A stretch of DNA of 64,000 nt from Pseudomonadota bacterium (GCA_023387235.1 JAEWIJ010000065.1:36155-100154), one strand, 5' to 3'; counted from the first letter of the stretch, positions 1-10,437 are shown. Program-made: numbers and translations. Notes: generated by a model not told the origin, from the sequence alone.

Positions 1-518
<518 letters not shown>

Positions 519-522
<4 letters not shown>

Positions 523-1508
523 TGCGACGTCTCCGCCGCATGAGGCTCCGCGCGCAGACAGGCGACGAGGGAATGATCGATGGGCCGCAGCTCGGGACGT
601 TCGACGTAGCAGCCGGCGTAGGCGATCGGGCAGCGCGGATTGAAGGCACAGCCCTTGGGGATCGCCGTGAGGCGCGGCATGGAGCCAGGTATCTGTGTCA
701 GCCGGTCGCCCGTTCCTTCGATCGAGGGGATCGAGCCCATGAGGCCGCGCGTATAGGGATGGTGCGCGGACAGGATGACCTCACGCACGGGGCCGATCTC
801 GACAATGCGGCCGGCGTACATGACGGCGACGCGGTTGGCAGTCTCGGCGATCACGCCCATGTCGTGCGTGATCAGCATGACGGCGGTGCCGCGCTCGCGG
901 CAGAGGCGCTTCAGCAGCTGGATGATCTGCGCCTGGATGGAGACATCGAGCGCGGTCGTCGGCTCGTCGGCGATGATGAGATCGGGCTCGGCGCAGAGAG
1001 CGAGCGCGAGGACGACACGCTGGCGCATGCCGCCGGAGAACTCGTGCGGATAGGAATCGATGCGCCGCTCGGCGCCCTGGATGCCGACCTCGGTCAGCAG
1101 CTCGATCGCGCGGGCGCGCGCTTCGCGCTCGCCGAGCGGTAGGTGTGCGCGGATGGTCTCGATGATCTGCTCGCCGACGCGGTAGAGCGGATTGAGGCTC
1201 GTCAGCGGGTCCTGAAAGACCATGCCGATGCGCTTGCCGCGGATGTGGCGCATGTCCTCGCGCGCGAGATTGTCGATGCGCCGGCCATTGAGGAGGATCT
1301 CGCCGCCGGCGATGCGCCCTGGCGGCTCCAGCAGGCCGATGATGGCGGCGCCCGTGAGTGACTTTCCCGCGCCCGACTCGCCGACGACGCCGAGCACCTC
1401 GCCGGGCGCGATATCGAATGAAACGTCGTCGACGGCGATGAGCGTGCCGCGCCGCGTCGGGAACTCGACGCGGAGATTGCGGACGGAAAGGGTCGGTGTC
1501 TCGTCCAT
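519..1508 (-). CDS. Peptide/opine ABC transporter ATP-binding protein (OppD/DppD-like)
   Basis: A 329-residue ATPase of the oligopeptide/dipeptide ABC family. It carries Walker A GESGAGKS, the signature FSGGMRQRV, Walker B ([12 protein letters not shown]) and the C-terminal extension with spaced cysteines (CAFNPRCP...C) typical of OppD/DppD proteins. The start is the ATG at 1506-1508, which shares one base with the stop of the permease upstream (TGATG); a longer frame running upstream lacks similarity and overlaps the permease, so it is rejected. It is translationally coupled on both sides, so the two ATPases and two permeases should be made together. Confidence 0.93.
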
Positions 1509-2470
1509 CAGCGCAGCTTCGGATTGAGGGCGTCGCGCAGCCAATCGCCGAGCAGGTTCACGGCGAGGACGAGAACGGCGAGTGTGAGGCCGGGAAAAGC
1601 GACCATCCACCAGGAGCCCGAGAAGAGATACTTGTTGCCGATCTGGATCATAGTGCCGAGCGATGGCTCGGTTGGCGGCAGGCCGACGCCGAGGAAGGAG
1701 AGCGTGGCCTCGGTGATGATGGCGAGCGCGAGATTGATGGTGCCGATCACGAGCACGGGCGAGAGCACGTTCGGCAGCACGTGCTTGAACATGATGGCCG
1801 TGCGGCTCATGCCGATGAGGCGCGCGGCCTGCACGTATTCCTTGTTCTTCTCGACGAGCGTCATGCCGCGCACCGTGCGCGCATATTGCACCCAGAAGGA
1901 AAGGCCGATCGACAACACGAGAATCCAGAACTCGGCGCCGCCGAGGCGGCCCCTGAACAGCGTCTGGGCAATGCCGTTGATGAGGAGCGCGACGAGGATC
2001 GCGGGGAACGTGAGCTTCACATCAGCAATGCGCATGATGATCGTATCGACGATGCCGCCGAAGTAGCCGGCGACGAGACCGAGGCTCACGCCGATGCCGA
2101 TCGCGAGAAACACGGCGAGCACGCTGATCGCGATCGAGCTGCGCGTGCCGTAGAGGATGGTCGAGAGGATGTCGCGGCCCTGGTCGTCCGTGCCCAGCAG
2201 GAAGCGCGGATCGCCGTTCGCGACCCAGGCCGGCGGGAGGTCGGAGTCCATCAGATTGAGCGAGCGCAGGTCATAGGGATCGTGCGGCGCGATCACGGGC
2301 GCTAGCAGCGCGGCGCCAACCATGAGCAGCGTGATCGCGGCGGCAAGCATCACGAGGCGGGAGGACCGGAAGCTGTACCAGAGATCGCTGTCGAGGAAGC
2401 GGGAGACGAGGCTGCGCGCAGCCGGCTTCGGCGTTTCGGCGGCGGCGAGGCCCTGATCCTCCGTCGTCAT
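1508..2470 (-). CDS. Peptide/opine ABC transporter permease (OppC/DppC-like)
   Basis: A 320-residue inner-membrane permease of the DppC type. It has an N-terminal cytoplasmic tail, a first membrane segment near residues 40-60, the periplasmic LLGTDDQGRDI motif that marks OppC/DppC proteins, and a binding-protein-dependent transport domain with the EAA-type loop (EYVQAARLIGMSRTAIMFKHVLP). It pairs with the OppB-like permease to form the channel. Its ATG overlaps the upstream permease stop (ATGA at 2467-2470). Confidence 0.93.
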   Translation of the reverse strand: MTTEDQGLAAAETPKPAARSLVSRFLDSDLWYSFRSSRLVMLAAAITLLMVGAALLAPVIAPHDPYDLRSLNLMDSDLPPAWVANGDPRFLLGTDDQGRDILSTILYGTRSSIAISVLAVFLAIGIGVSLGLVAGYFGGIVDTIIMRIADVKLTFPAILVALLINGIAQTLFRGRLGGAEFWILVLSIGLSFWVQYARTVRGMTLVEKNKEYVQAARLIGMSRTAIMFKHVLPNVLSPVLVIGTINLALAIITEATLSFLGVGLPPTEPSLGTMIQIGNKYLFSGSWWMVAFPGLTLAVLVLAVNLLGDWLRDALNPKLR

Positions 2471-3444
2471 GCTTCACGCCCGTAGATGCGCACGCGCGGA
2501 TCGATCCACACGTAGAGCAGATCGACGATCAGGTTGATCAGCACGAACAGGAAAGCGACGAGCAGCAGATAGGCCGACATGACGGGAATGTCCGCATTCT
2601 GCACGGCCTGGATGAACATGAGCCCCATGCCGGGCCACTGGAAGACGGTCTCGGTGATGATCGCGAAGGCGATGATCGCGCCGAGCTGCAGGCCGATGAT
2701 GGTGATGACCGGAATGAGCGTGTTCTTCAGCGCATGGCCGAAGTTCACGGAGCGGTCTGAGAGGCCGCGCGCGCGGGCGAATTTTATGTAGTCCGTGCGC
2801 AGGACTTCCAGCATCTGCGAGCGCACGAGGCGCGTGACGAGCGTCATCTGGAAGAGGCCGAGTGTGATCGCCGGCAGAATAAGCGCCTTCAATCCGGAAG
2901 CCGTAAGAAAGCCTGTCGTCCAGCCGCCGATCCTGACGACCTCGCCACGTCCGAAGGACGGCAGCACACCGAGCTGCACGGCGAAGACGTAGATGAGGAG
3001 AATGCCGATCAGGAAGGTCGGCAGCGAGATACCGATAAGGGATACGGAGAGGAATAGTTTCGAGAGCCAGCTATCCCGGTGGATGCCCGTATACACACCC
3101 ATGGGTATGCCGAGCAGGACGGCGAAGAGCGCCGCCGTCAGCGCGAGCTCGAATGTTGCCGGAAAGCGCTCGGCAATGAGCGACGTGACCGGCCGCTTGA
3201 CCTGATAGGAAATGCCGAAGTCGTAGCGTGCCGCATTCCAGATGAAGCGGCCGAACTGCACGAGCACGGGATCATTGAGACCGAGACGCTCGCGGAGCTC
3301 CTCGCGTTCCGCGAGGCTCGTGTCCTGGCCGACCATCTGATTGACGGGATCGCCGACGAAGCGGAACAGCACGAACGCCAGAAGCGCCACCGTCAGCATG
3401 ACGACGGCGGCTTCCATGAGACGGCGGATCGTGAATGCAAGCAT
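2467..3444 (-). CDS. Peptide/opine ABC transporter permease (OppB/DppB-like)
   Basis: A 325-residue permease of the DppB type with an N-terminal membrane segment (residues about 9-29), the GDPVNQMVGQD region typical of the family, and the EAA-type loop (YIKFARARGLSDRSVNFGHALKN is spread across residues about 220-242). It forms the heterodimeric channel with the adjacent OppC-like protein. It lies 70 bp downstream of the first binding-protein gene; the gap holds a strong inverted repeat (3473-3498). No clear Shine-Dalgarno sequence precedes the ATG at 3442-3444. Confidence 0.92.
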   Translation of the reverse strand: MLAFTIRRLMEAAVVMLTVALLAFVLFRFVGDPVNQMVGQDTSLAEREELRERLGLNDPVLVQFGRFIWNAARYDFGISYQVKRPVTSLIAERFPATFELALTAALFAVLLGIPMGVYTGIHRDSWLSKLFLSVSLIGISLPTFLIGILLIYVFAVQLGVLPSFGRGEVVRIGGWTTGFLTASGLKALILPAITLGLFQMTLVTRLVRSQMLEVLRTDYIKFARARGLSDRSVNFGHALKNTLIPVITIIGLQLGAIIAFAIITETVFQWPGMGLMFIQAVQNADIPVMSAYLLLVAFLFVLINLIVDLLYVWIDPRVRIYGREA

Positions 3445-3472
3445 AGGCGACGGTCAGTCTCTTGAAGTAAGT

Positions 3473-3498
3473 GCGGGGCGAACTGGAGTTCGCCCCGC
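3473..3498 (-). promoter_or_regulatory. Intercistronic stem-loop between binding-protein and permease genes
   Basis: Perfect 12-bp inverted repeat, GCGGGGCGAACT (3473-3484) and AGTTCGCCCCGC (3487-3498). It lies just after the stop of the binding-protein gene and before the permease start on the same transcript. There is no T-run, so it looks less like a full intrinsic terminator than a structure that protects the 3' end of the binding-protein mRNA or partly attenuates read-through. That role is inferred. Confidence 0.6.
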
Positions 3499-3514
3499 TG
3501 AGCATCCCGGCGCT

Positions 3515-5092
3515 CTATTCCTTCTGCGCCCAGTAGAAGAGGATCTGATTGTCCGCGCGTTGCACGATCTTGACCTTCTTCGACACGCCCCACGCCAGCG
3601 TCTGCTGATGCAGCGGAATGAGGCCGGCCTCCTCGTGCACGATGCGGAACGCCTGAGCGATGAGGTCGTCGCGCTTCGTCACATCGTTCTCGATGAGAAT
3701 CTTGCCGGCGAGCTCGTCGACCTTGGGATTGCAGTAGCCGCCGTAGTTGAAGGCGCCCGAGCCCTTGCCATCGCGGCAACCGACGAGGTTCAGCAGCACG
3801 TTGTGGCTGTCGAACGAGCCGGGCGTCCAGCCGAGCAGGTTGAACGAGCTGTCGTACTTCTGCGTCGCGCCCGCTTTCTCGAAGTATTTCGCCTTGGGCA
3901 TGGCGTTGAGCTTGGCCTTGATGCCGACGCGCGCGAGCATTGCGACGACGGCCTGACAGATCGCCTCGTCGTTGACGTAGCGGTCGTTCGGGCAGTCCAT
4001 CTCGACACCGAATCCGCTCGGATAGCCGGCTTCCGTCAGAAGCTTCTTCGCGGCTTCGGGATCATAGGGATGGCGCTTGAACTCCGCCGCGCGCGAGTAG
4101 AGCAGCGGCGAGATGAGCAGTGCCGAATTCGCGGAGTTGCCGCGCATGACGCGCGCGTGGATCGCCTCCATGTCGATGGCCTGATAGAAGGCCTTGCGCA
4201 CGCGGGCATCCTTGAAGGGGTTCTTGCCCTTCACGTCCGAGTAGAGCAGCTCGTCGCGCAGCGAATCCATGTTGAGGAAGATCGTGCGCAGCTCGGGGCC
4301 GGTCAGCACATCGGTGCCGGCATTCGCTTTCACGCGCGCGATATCCTGGACCGGAACGGGATCCATCATGTCGATCTCGCCCGACAGCAGGGCGGCGACG
4401 CGGGTCGCATCCGACTTGATGGTCTGGAAGATGACCTCGGTGAGATTGTGCTCGGGCTTGCCCCACCAGTTGGGATTCGGCTTGAAGACGGTCTTCACGC
4501 CCGGCTGATGGCTCTCGACGATGAATGGCCCGGTGCCGTTGGCCTTGAGCGTGAAGGGGCTGAGCTGGCTCGAGCTGGTTTGGACCTTGGTCGCGCCGTT
4601 CGCCTCGGACCACTTCTTCGAGAAGATGTACCAGGTGTCCCATTCATAGTGCAGGATGGGGTTGGGGCCGGTGGTGATGAAGTCGACGGTATGGTCGTCG
4701 ACCTTGACGACCTTGGTGCCGGCGGCGATGCGGCTCTTGATGTTCGACTCGGGCGAGAGGGCGCGCTCGGCGGAGAAGACGACGTCGTCAGCGGTGAAAT
4801 CCTCGCCGTTGTGGAACTTCACGCCTTTGCGGAGATAGAAGCGCCAGCGCGTCGGCTCGACGATCTCCCAACGCTCGGCAAGGCCGGGAATGATCTTGAG
4901 ATCCTTGTCGCGCTTGGTCAGGCCCTCCATGACGTTGCCCATGGCGCCGAGCGTGAAAGTCTCGTTCAGTGTGTAAGGATCGAGGGCGTTGAGATCGCCC
5001 TGGAAGGCATACCGGAACGTCTTCGCCTCGGCGGGTGCCGCGAGAAAGGCGGCCGCGATGGCCGCCGCCAACGTCGTGATGCGCAACTTCAT
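3515..5092 (-). CDS. Family-5 ABC transporter substrate-binding protein (copy 1)
   Basis: A 525-residue periplasmic binding protein of the DppA/OppA family (SBP_bac_5). The start is the ATG at 5090-5092, preceded by GGGAG about 10 bases upstream; it opens a signal peptide (MKLRITTLAAAIAAAFLAAPAEA, with cleavage after AEA). The mature protein starts with a KTFRYAFQGDLNALDP-type strand and has the family core region (residues about 70-430). It is a close paralogue of the next gene upstream, sharing long identical blocks by eye, so the pair arose by tandem duplication. Ligand is not predictable; peptides, opines or related compounds are family-level options. Confidence 0.92.
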   Translation of the reverse strand: MKLRITTLAAAIAAAFLAAPAEAKTFRYAFQGDLNALDPYTLNETFTLGAMGNVMEGLTKRDKDLKIIPGLAERWEIVEPTRWRFYLRKGVKFHNGEDFTADDVVFSAERALSPESNIKSRIAAGTKVVKVDDHTVDFITTGPNPILHYEWDTWYIFSKKWSEANGATKVQTSSSQLSPFTLKANGTGPFIVESHQPGVKTVFKPNPNWWGKPEHNLTEVIFQTIKSDATRVAALLSGEIDMMDPVPVQDIARVKANAGTDVLTGPELRTIFLNMDSLRDELLYSDVKGKNPFKDARVRKAFYQAIDMEAIHARVMRGNSANSALLISPLLYSRAAEFKRHPYDPEAAKKLLTEAGYPSGFGVEMDCPNDRYVNDEAICQAVVAMLARVGIKAKLNAMPKAKYFEKAGATQKYDSSFNLLGWTPGSFDSHNVLLNLVGCRDGKGSGAFNYGGYCNPKVDELAGKILIENDVTKRDDLIAQAFRIVHEEAGLIPLHQQTLAWGVSKKVKIVQRADNQILFYWAQKE

Positions 5093-5224
5093 GGAATGGA
5101 ACTCCCGACAGCTCGGTGCTGGATCTGAGCGCAAGTGATGCGCCGACCGGAGCGCGCCTCGCGTCCCGGCCGGCCATGGCGCCGATACTGTCGTATCCCG
5201 GGCCGGCGGTCCAGCCGTCAGAGC

Positions 5225-5260
5225 GCGGACGGCCGCTGGAAGTGGCGGCGACCCGTCCGC
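5225..5260 (-). promoter_or_regulatory. Intercistronic stem-loop between the two binding-protein genes
   Basis: Inverted repeat GCGGACGG (5225-5232) and CCGTCCGC (5253-5260) in the 176-bp gap between the two paralogous binding-protein genes; further GC pairing inside the loop is possible. On the minus-strand transcript it sits within about 10 nt of the upstream gene's stop. It parallels the stem-loop at 3473-3498 and may set relative expression of the two binding proteins and the permeases (inferred). Confidence 0.5.
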
Positions 5261-5268
5261 TTTGCAGG

Positions 5269-6849
5269 CTATTGCATCCGCACCCAGTAGAAGAGAATGC
5301 GGTTGTCGGCGCGCTGCACCATGCTGACCTTCTTGGAGATGCCCCAGCTCAAGGCCTGCTGGTGCAGGGGGATCAGGCCGACCTCGTCGTGGATGGTGCG
5401 AAAGGCCTTGGCGAGCATGTCGTCGCGCTTCTGGACATCGTTCTCGACCTCGATGGCGCTCGCCAGCTCTTCGACGACCGGATTGCAGTAGCCGCCGTAG
5501 TTGAAGGTCGCGCCTTTGCCGGCCGCATCGCGGCAACCCGCAATCGAGCGGAGGATATTGAGCCCGTCGAGCGAGCTTGCCGTCCACCCGACGAGGTTGA
5601 AGGAGCTGTCGTATTTCTGCGGTGCGCCGACCTTGTCGAAGTAGCGCGCCTTCGGCATGGCGTTGAGCTTCACGTTCATGCCGATGCGCGCGAGCATGGC
5701 CACGACGGCCTGGCAGATCGCCTCGTCGTTGACGTAGCGGTCATTGGGGCAATCCATCTCGAGGGCAAAGCCATAGGGATAGCCGGCCTCCGCGAGAAGT
5801 TTCTTTGCCGCGGCCGGATCATAAGGATGGCGCTTGAACTCGGCCGAGCGCGCGAAGAGCGGCGGATAGATCAGCAGGGCGTTCGGCGTCGCGTGTCCGC
5901 GCATGATCCGCTTCTGGATCGCATCGATGTCGACGGCCTGGTAGAAGGCCTTGCGGACTCGCGCATCCTTGAAGGGGTTCTTGCCCTTGACGTCCGAATA
6001 GAGCAGCTCGTCGCGGACCTGGTCCATGTTGAGCATGATCGTGCGCAGCTCCGGGCCGGTCAGAACATCGGTCGCGGGGCTGGCCTTCACGCGCGGGATG
6101 TCCTGGACGGGAACGGGATCGATCATGTCGACCTCGCCGGAAAGCAGGGCCGCAACGCGCGTCGCGTCGGACTTGATGGTCTGGAAGACGACGTCGGTGA
6201 GATTGTGCTCGGGTTTGCCCCACCAATTCGGATTGGGCTTGAAGGTGGTCTTCACGCCGGGCTCATGGCTCGCGACCATGAAGGGGCCTGTGCCGTTGGC
6301 CTTGAGTGCGAAGGGGCTGAGCTGATTGCTCTTAGTCTGCACCTTCGTCGCGCCATTGGCCTCGGCCCATGATTTCGACATCATGAACCACGAATCCCAT
6401 TCCGAGGGCAGGATCGGGTTCGGCACGGCGAGCACGAAGTCGACAGTGTGCGCATCGACCTTCTCGGCCTTGAGCTTGGCCGCAAAGCGCGTGCGGATGT
6501 TGGACTCCGGCGACGTCGCGCGCTCGAACGAGAACAGGACGTCGTCGGCGGTGAAGTCCTCGCCATTGTGGAACTTCACGCCCTTGCGGAGATGGAAGCG
6601 CCAGCGCGTCGGCTCGACGATCTCCCAGCGTTCGGCGAGCGCGGGGACGATCTTGAGGTCCTTGTCACGCGTGACGAGGCCCTCCATCACATTGCCGAGC
6701 GTGCCGAGGGTGAATGTCTCGTTCAGAGCATAAGGGTCGAGCGCATTGAGGTCGCCCTGGAAGGCGAACCGGAAAGTCTTCGCCTCCGCCGACACTGCAA
6801 GCATGGCAACGGCAACGGCCGCGGCCACCGAAATCACACTCCGCCTCAT
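5269..6849 (-). CDS. Family-5 ABC transporter substrate-binding protein (copy 2)
   Basis: A 526-residue paralogue of the following binding protein and the first gene of the transporter operon. The ATG at 6847-6849 is preceded by GAGG about 6 bases upstream and encodes a signal peptide ending in the SAEA/KTF junction, the same mature N-terminus as copy 1. Differences from copy 1 are scattered over the whole protein rather than confined to one domain. Two binding proteins sharing one permease/ATPase set could widen the substrate range; this is inference. The promoter should lie in 6850-7002, which contains a large palindrome at 6947-6987. Confidence 0.92.
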   Translation of the reverse strand: MRRSVISVAAAVAVAMLAVSAEAKTFRFAFQGDLNALDPYALNETFTLGTLGNVMEGLVTRDKDLKIVPALAERWEIVEPTRWRFHLRKGVKFHNGEDFTADDVLFSFERATSPESNIRTRFAAKLKAEKVDAHTVDFVLAVPNPILPSEWDSWFMMSKSWAEANGATKVQTKSNQLSPFALKANGTGPFMVASHEPGVKTTFKPNPNWWGKPEHNLTDVVFQTIKSDATRVAALLSGEVDMIDPVPVQDIPRVKASPATDVLTGPELRTIMLNMDQVRDELLYSDVKGKNPFKDARVRKAFYQAVDIDAIQKRIMRGHATPNALLIYPPLFARSAEFKRHPYDPAAAKKLLAEAGYPYGFALEMDCPNDRYVNDEAICQAVVAMLARIGMNVKLNAMPKARYFDKVGAPQKYDSSFNLVGWTASSLDGLNILRSIAGCRDAAGKGATFNYGGYCNPVVEELASAIEVENDVQKRDDMLAKAFRTIHDEVGLIPLHQQALSWGISKKVSMVQRADNRILFYWVRMQ

Positions 6850-6946
6850 GAGACCCCTCGCTGATCATCCCAGCCCGCGTTTCGATCGCGGCGCGGTTAT
6901 TAGTGGAAAGAGAATTTCGTGAAGAATGTCTTCATGATGAGCGGTG

Positions 6947-6987
6947 CTTAACCATGAGCTATTCGCATAGCTGGCCGCATGGTTAAG
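6947..6987. promoter_or_regulatory. 41-bp palindrome between EF-G-like gene and ABC operon
   Basis: Nested inverted repeat: outer arms CTTAACCATG (6947-6956) and CATGGTTAAG (6978-6987), inner arms AGCTAT (6957-6962) and ATAGCT (6967-6972) around a TCGC loop, with a 5-nt bulge on one side. It lies 16 bp past the stop of the minus-strand EF-G-like gene and about 100 bp before the first binding-protein gene. It could end transcription of the former (although no T-run follows) or act as an operator for the latter. The surroundings are AT-richer than the flanking genes. Confidence 0.5.
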
Positions 6988-7002
6988 GGCGAGAGCGCTC
7001 GT

Positions 7003-7866
7003 TCAGCGGCGCACTTCGGCCCAGCGGGCCAGTTGCGGCTCGCCGATGAGCTTCGCCTTGCCCGCGCCGAGCGTCGCCAGGGCCGCCGCGTACGTGAGGA
7101 GGGCGGTCAACGGTAGCTCCGCGGTGACGATGACGCCTTTCGGGCCGAGGCGGCGGCGCACCTCGTTACCGCCGCGTTGCGCGAGATCGTTGACGACGGG
7201 GAGCACGAGGTCCCGCTCGGCCATGATCTCGATCTCCATGAGCGGCTGGAGCTGGCGGAGACCGGCCGTCCGGCAGGCGGCCCGCATGGCGGTGATCGAT
7301 GCCTCCTCGAAGCCCTCCGGCGTCGAGCGCTTCGGATGGAACGCGCCGTCGATGAAGACGGCCCGCGTGTCGATTATGCGGCCTTCGCCGTCATTGCCTT
7401 CCGAAAAGACCCGCGCGACGCCGCGTGCGACGGCAGCGTTGAGGGCGTCGATCTCGGGCGGCCCGGCGAACTCGCTCTCGAAGAGATTGCCTTCGCCCGA
7501 CCGTCGCGGCGAGACCCTGAGCCGCACGACCGCGAAATCGCCGGTGGCGTCATCGGCACTGCCGAGACGATGACCGGCCTCGGCGAGACGCGCCGGTATC
7601 CAGCAGGTCGAAATGCTGACGGGGCCGGCTTCGAGGGGGCAGCCTGCTGCCCTAGTGACAGCCGTGACGTGCGCGTCGAGCTCCTTCGGCGTGCGGGCCT
7701 CGATCCTGAAGGTGCCGGGCTCCGTGCCGGGGCCATACGCGAATGTGGCATCGTCGGCGAGGCGCTGCGCAAGGGCCGCTGCGAGCGCCGCTGCGCCTTC
7801 ACTATTCTCGGCAGCAAGCGTCTGGCTGAGCGGCAGAAGGGGCGGATTGGTCGTTGGCGACGACAC
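7003..7866 (-). CDS. EF-G domain III-V-like protein lacking the GTPase domain
   Basis: A 287-residue protein whose order of motifs matches the C-terminal half of elongation factor G. Residues about 12-85 resemble domain III (alanine/leucine helix with QRLADDATF, then an IEARTPKELDAHV strand-helix). Residues about 86-205 resemble domain IV (GDFAVVRLRVSP, the IDGAFHPKRST segment and the FEEASITAMRAA helix). Residues about 206-283 resemble domain V (LQPLMEIEI, VVNDLAQRGG, VIVTAELPLTALLTYAAAL). There is no G domain: no P-loop, no DxxG, no NKxD. The frame opens with a GTG at 7864-7866 and lacks an obvious ribosome-binding site, so the start is uncertain. Function is unknown; a ribosome-binding mimic is one possibility. 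It is divergent from parC. Confidence 0.6.
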   Translation of the reverse strand: MSSPTTNPPLLPLSQTLAAENSEGAAALAAALAQRLADDATFAYGPGTEPGTFRIEARTPKELDAHVTAVTRAAGCPLEAGPVSISTCWIPARLAEAGHRLGSADDATGDFAVVRLRVSPRRSGEGNLFESEFAGPPEIDALNAAVARGVARVFSEGNDGEGRIIDTRAVFIDGAFHPKRSTPEGFEEASITAMRAACRTAGLRQLQPLMEIEIMAERDLVLPVVNDLAQRGGNEVRRRLGPKGVIVTAELPLTALLTYAAALATLGAGKAKLIGEPQLARWAEVRR

Positions 7867-8076
7867 GGCAGTCTCGCGGCAAAAGTGATTTGCCGCGAAT
7901 CTAGCCGATGTTGACGGCGCGAAGCGGTATCACGGCCGGCGCGCGCGAAATTTCCACCGGGCGTTGCAGACGTGAGACGCCGAGCGCTTCCCTGCAAGTG
8001 CAGGCTGTGCGCTCGGGTTGGCTGTGGCCATGCGGGCACTTGAGGGACGGGGCCCGGAGCGCTAAGTCCCGAGCCC

Positions 8077-10332
8077 ATGAGCGACAGACCGATTCTGCCC
8101 GGCCCGGGCCCCATTGAACCCGTCAATCTGCGCGAGGCCCTCGAAGAGCGCTATCTCGCCTACGCGCTTTCGACAATCATGCACCGCGCGTTGCCCGACG
8201 TGCGCGACGGCCTCAAGCCCGTGCACCGGCGCATTCTTTATGCCATGCGCGAGTTGAAGCTGGACCCCACGGGCGGCTTCAAGAAGTGCGCGAAGATCGT
8301 CGGCGAGGTGATGGGTAACTTCCATCCGCACGGCGATCAGGCCATCTACGACGCGCTCGTGCGCCTCGCCCAGGACTTCGCCGTCCGTTATCCGCTCGTC
8401 GACGGCCAGGGTAACTTCGGCAATATCGACGGCGATAATCCGGCGGCCATGCGCTACACGGAGAGCCGCCTGACGCTGGTCGCCGAGGCCCTTCTCGACG
8501 GCATCGACGAGGACACGATCGATTTCCGGGCGACCTACGACGGCACCAACAAGGAGCCCGTCGTCCTCCCGGCGAACTTCCCGAACCTGCTGGCGAACGG
8601 CTCGTCCGGCATTGCCGTCGGCATGGCAACGAATATCCCGCCGCATAATGCCGATGAGCTGTGCGCGGCCCTGCTGCATCTCATCAAGCACCCGAATGCG
8701 ACGGTCGAGAAGCTCGTCGATTTCATCCCGGGGCCCGATTTTCCGACCGGCGGCGTGCTCGTCGAGCCGCGCGACAGCATCATCGAGGCTTACCGCACGG
8801 GGCGCGGCGGTTTCCGCCTGCGCGCGCGCTGGGAGAAAGAGGAGACGGGGCGCGGCGGCTACCAGATCGTCGTCACAGAGATGCCCTATCAGGTGCAGAA
8901 GGCGCGCCTCGTCGAGAAGATCGCCGAGCTGATGCAGGCCAAGAAGCTGCCGCTGCTCGGCGATGTGCGCGACGAGAGCTCGGACGTCGTCCGCCTGATC
9001 CTGGAGCCGAAGAGCCGCACGGTCGATCCGTTCGTGCTCATGGAGAGCCTGTTCCGCGTGACGGAGCTGGAAGTCCGTTTCGGCCTCAACATGAACGTGC
9101 TGACGGCGGGCCAGATCCCGGCCGTGCTCTCGCTGCGCGATGTGCTCAAGCACTGGCTGGAGCACCGCCAGGAGGTTCTGGTCCGGCGCTCGGAGCACCG
9201 CCTTGCCAAGATCCGGCACCGTCTCGAGGTGCTCGATGGCTACCTGATTGCCTACCTCAACATCGACGAGGTCATCCGCATCGTCCGCTTCGAGGACGAG
9301 CCGAAGGCCAAGCTGATCGCCAAGTTCAAGCTCTCGGACGTGCAGGCCGAAGCCATCCTGAACCTGCGCTTGCGGTCGTTGTCCAAGCTCGAGGAGATGG
9401 AAATCCGCGCCGAGCACGAGAAGCTCAGCGGCGAGATGCGCGACCTCCAGGCGCTCCTCAAGTCGGAAGACCTGCAGTGGGAGCGCATCGCAGCCGAGAT
9501 CAAGGCGACGCGCGAGGCCTACTCCAAAAAGACCGAGCTCGGCCGCCGCCGCACCGAGCTCGCGGATGCGCCGGCCATCGAGGTCGATCTCGATCAGGCG
9601 CTGATCGAGAAGGAGCCGATCACGGTCATTCTCTCGGAGAAGGGCTGGATACGCGCTCTCAAGGGTCACCCCGAGGATCTCTCGAAGCTCGATTTCAAGC
9701 ATGGCGACAGCCTGAAACGGGCCGTCCGGGCCTCGACGACCGACAAGCTCATCGTCTTCGCGACCAACGGCAAGTTCTTCACGCTCGAAGGCAATCAGCT
9801 TCCGGGTGGGCGCGGGCACGGTGAGCCCGTGCGCCTGATGGTGGACCTGGAAGAGAGCCACGAGATCGTGGATCTGTTCGTGCACGAGCCGGGCCGCAAG
9901 CTCATCGTGGCGGCGACGAGCGGCCACGGCTTCATCGTGTCCGAGGACGAGGTCGTTGCCTCGACGCGCAAGGGCAAGCAGGTGCTCAACGTGGACGCCG
10001 ATGCCGAGGCGCGCGTCTGCGTGCCGGTGCCGCCGGGTTCCGATATGTGCGCGACGATCGGCGAAAACCGCCGGATGCTCGTGTTCGGCCTCGACGAGAT
10101 CAACGAGATGACGCGCGGCAAGGGCATCATCCTGCAGCGCTTCAAGGATGGCGGGCTCTCGGATGTCCGCCCGTTCGTCAAGAAGGCCGGCCTGACGTGG
10201 CTCGACTCGGCGGGACGGATGTTCACGCTCGCGAGCGGCGACATGAAGGAGTGGGTAGGCCAGCGGGCCCAGGCGGGCCGCATGGCGCCCAAAGGCTTCC
10301 CGCGCTCCAACCGTTTCGGCCCGGCTTTCTGA
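8077..10332 (+). CDS. parC: DNA topoisomerase IV subunit A
   Basis: A 751-residue type IIA topoisomerase A subunit; with ParE it decatenates replicated chromosomes by double-strand passage. The winged-helix/tower breakage-reunion domain occupies about the first 500 residues, with the active-site tyrosine at residue 127 (AAMRYTES). The C-terminal third is the beta-pinwheel domain. The quinolone-determining segment reads [11 protein letters not shown], so the residues aligned with E. coli Ser80 and Glu84 are Gln and Asp. The length and the [17 protein letters not shown] block fit ParC of Alphaproteobacteria better than GyrA, which is longer. Start ATG at 8077. Confidence 0.95.
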   Translation: MSDRPILPGPGPIEPVNLREALEERYLAYALSTIMHRALPDVRDGLKPVHRRILYAMRELKLDPTGGFKKCAKIVGEVMGNFHPHGDQAIYDALVRLAQDFAVRYPLVDGQGNFGNIDGDNPAAMRYTESRLTLVAEALLDGIDEDTIDFRATYDGTNKEPVVLPANFPNLLANGSSGIAVGMATNIPPHNADELCAALLHLIKHPNATVEKLVDFIPGPDFPTGGVLVEPRDSIIEAYRTGRGGFRLRARWEKEETGRGGYQIVVTEMPYQVQKARLVEKIAELMQAKKLPLLGDVRDESSDVVRLILEPKSRTVDPFVLMESLFRVTELEVRFGLNMNVLTAGQIPAVLSLRDVLKHWLEHRQEVLVRRSEHRLAKIRHRLEVLDGYLIAYLNIDEVIRIVRFEDEPKAKLIAKFKLSDVQAEAILNLRLRSLSKLEEMEIRAEHEKLSGEMRDLQALLKSEDLQWERIAAEIKATREAYSKKTELGRRRTELADAPAIEVDLDQALIEKEPITVILSEKGWIRALKGHPEDLSKLDFKHGDSLKRAVRASTTDKLIVFATNGKFFTLEGNQLPGGRGHGEPVRLMVDLEESHEIVDLFVHEPGRKLIVAATSGHGFIVSEDEVVASTRKGKQVLNVDADAEARVCVPVPPGSDMCATIGENRRMLVFGLDEINEMTRGKGIILQRFKDGGLSDVRPFVKKAGLTWLDSAGRMFTLASGDMKEWVGQRAQAGRMAPKGFPRSNRFGPAF

Positions 10333-10437
10333 GATGACGCCGTTCTCAGCTTGATGACCTTCGGTGCTTGACGCATTGTCGTCGCCGACCGCAAGTATGG
10401 GCGGCGACGAACTTTTTTGCACAAGGGTCCACAGAAC

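Noticed and set aside
3341..5128. A 595-codon plus-strand frame opposite the first binding-protein gene
   Set aside because: The minus-strand frame has a signal peptide, ribosome-binding site and family motifs; the plus-strand translation is an antisense artefact.
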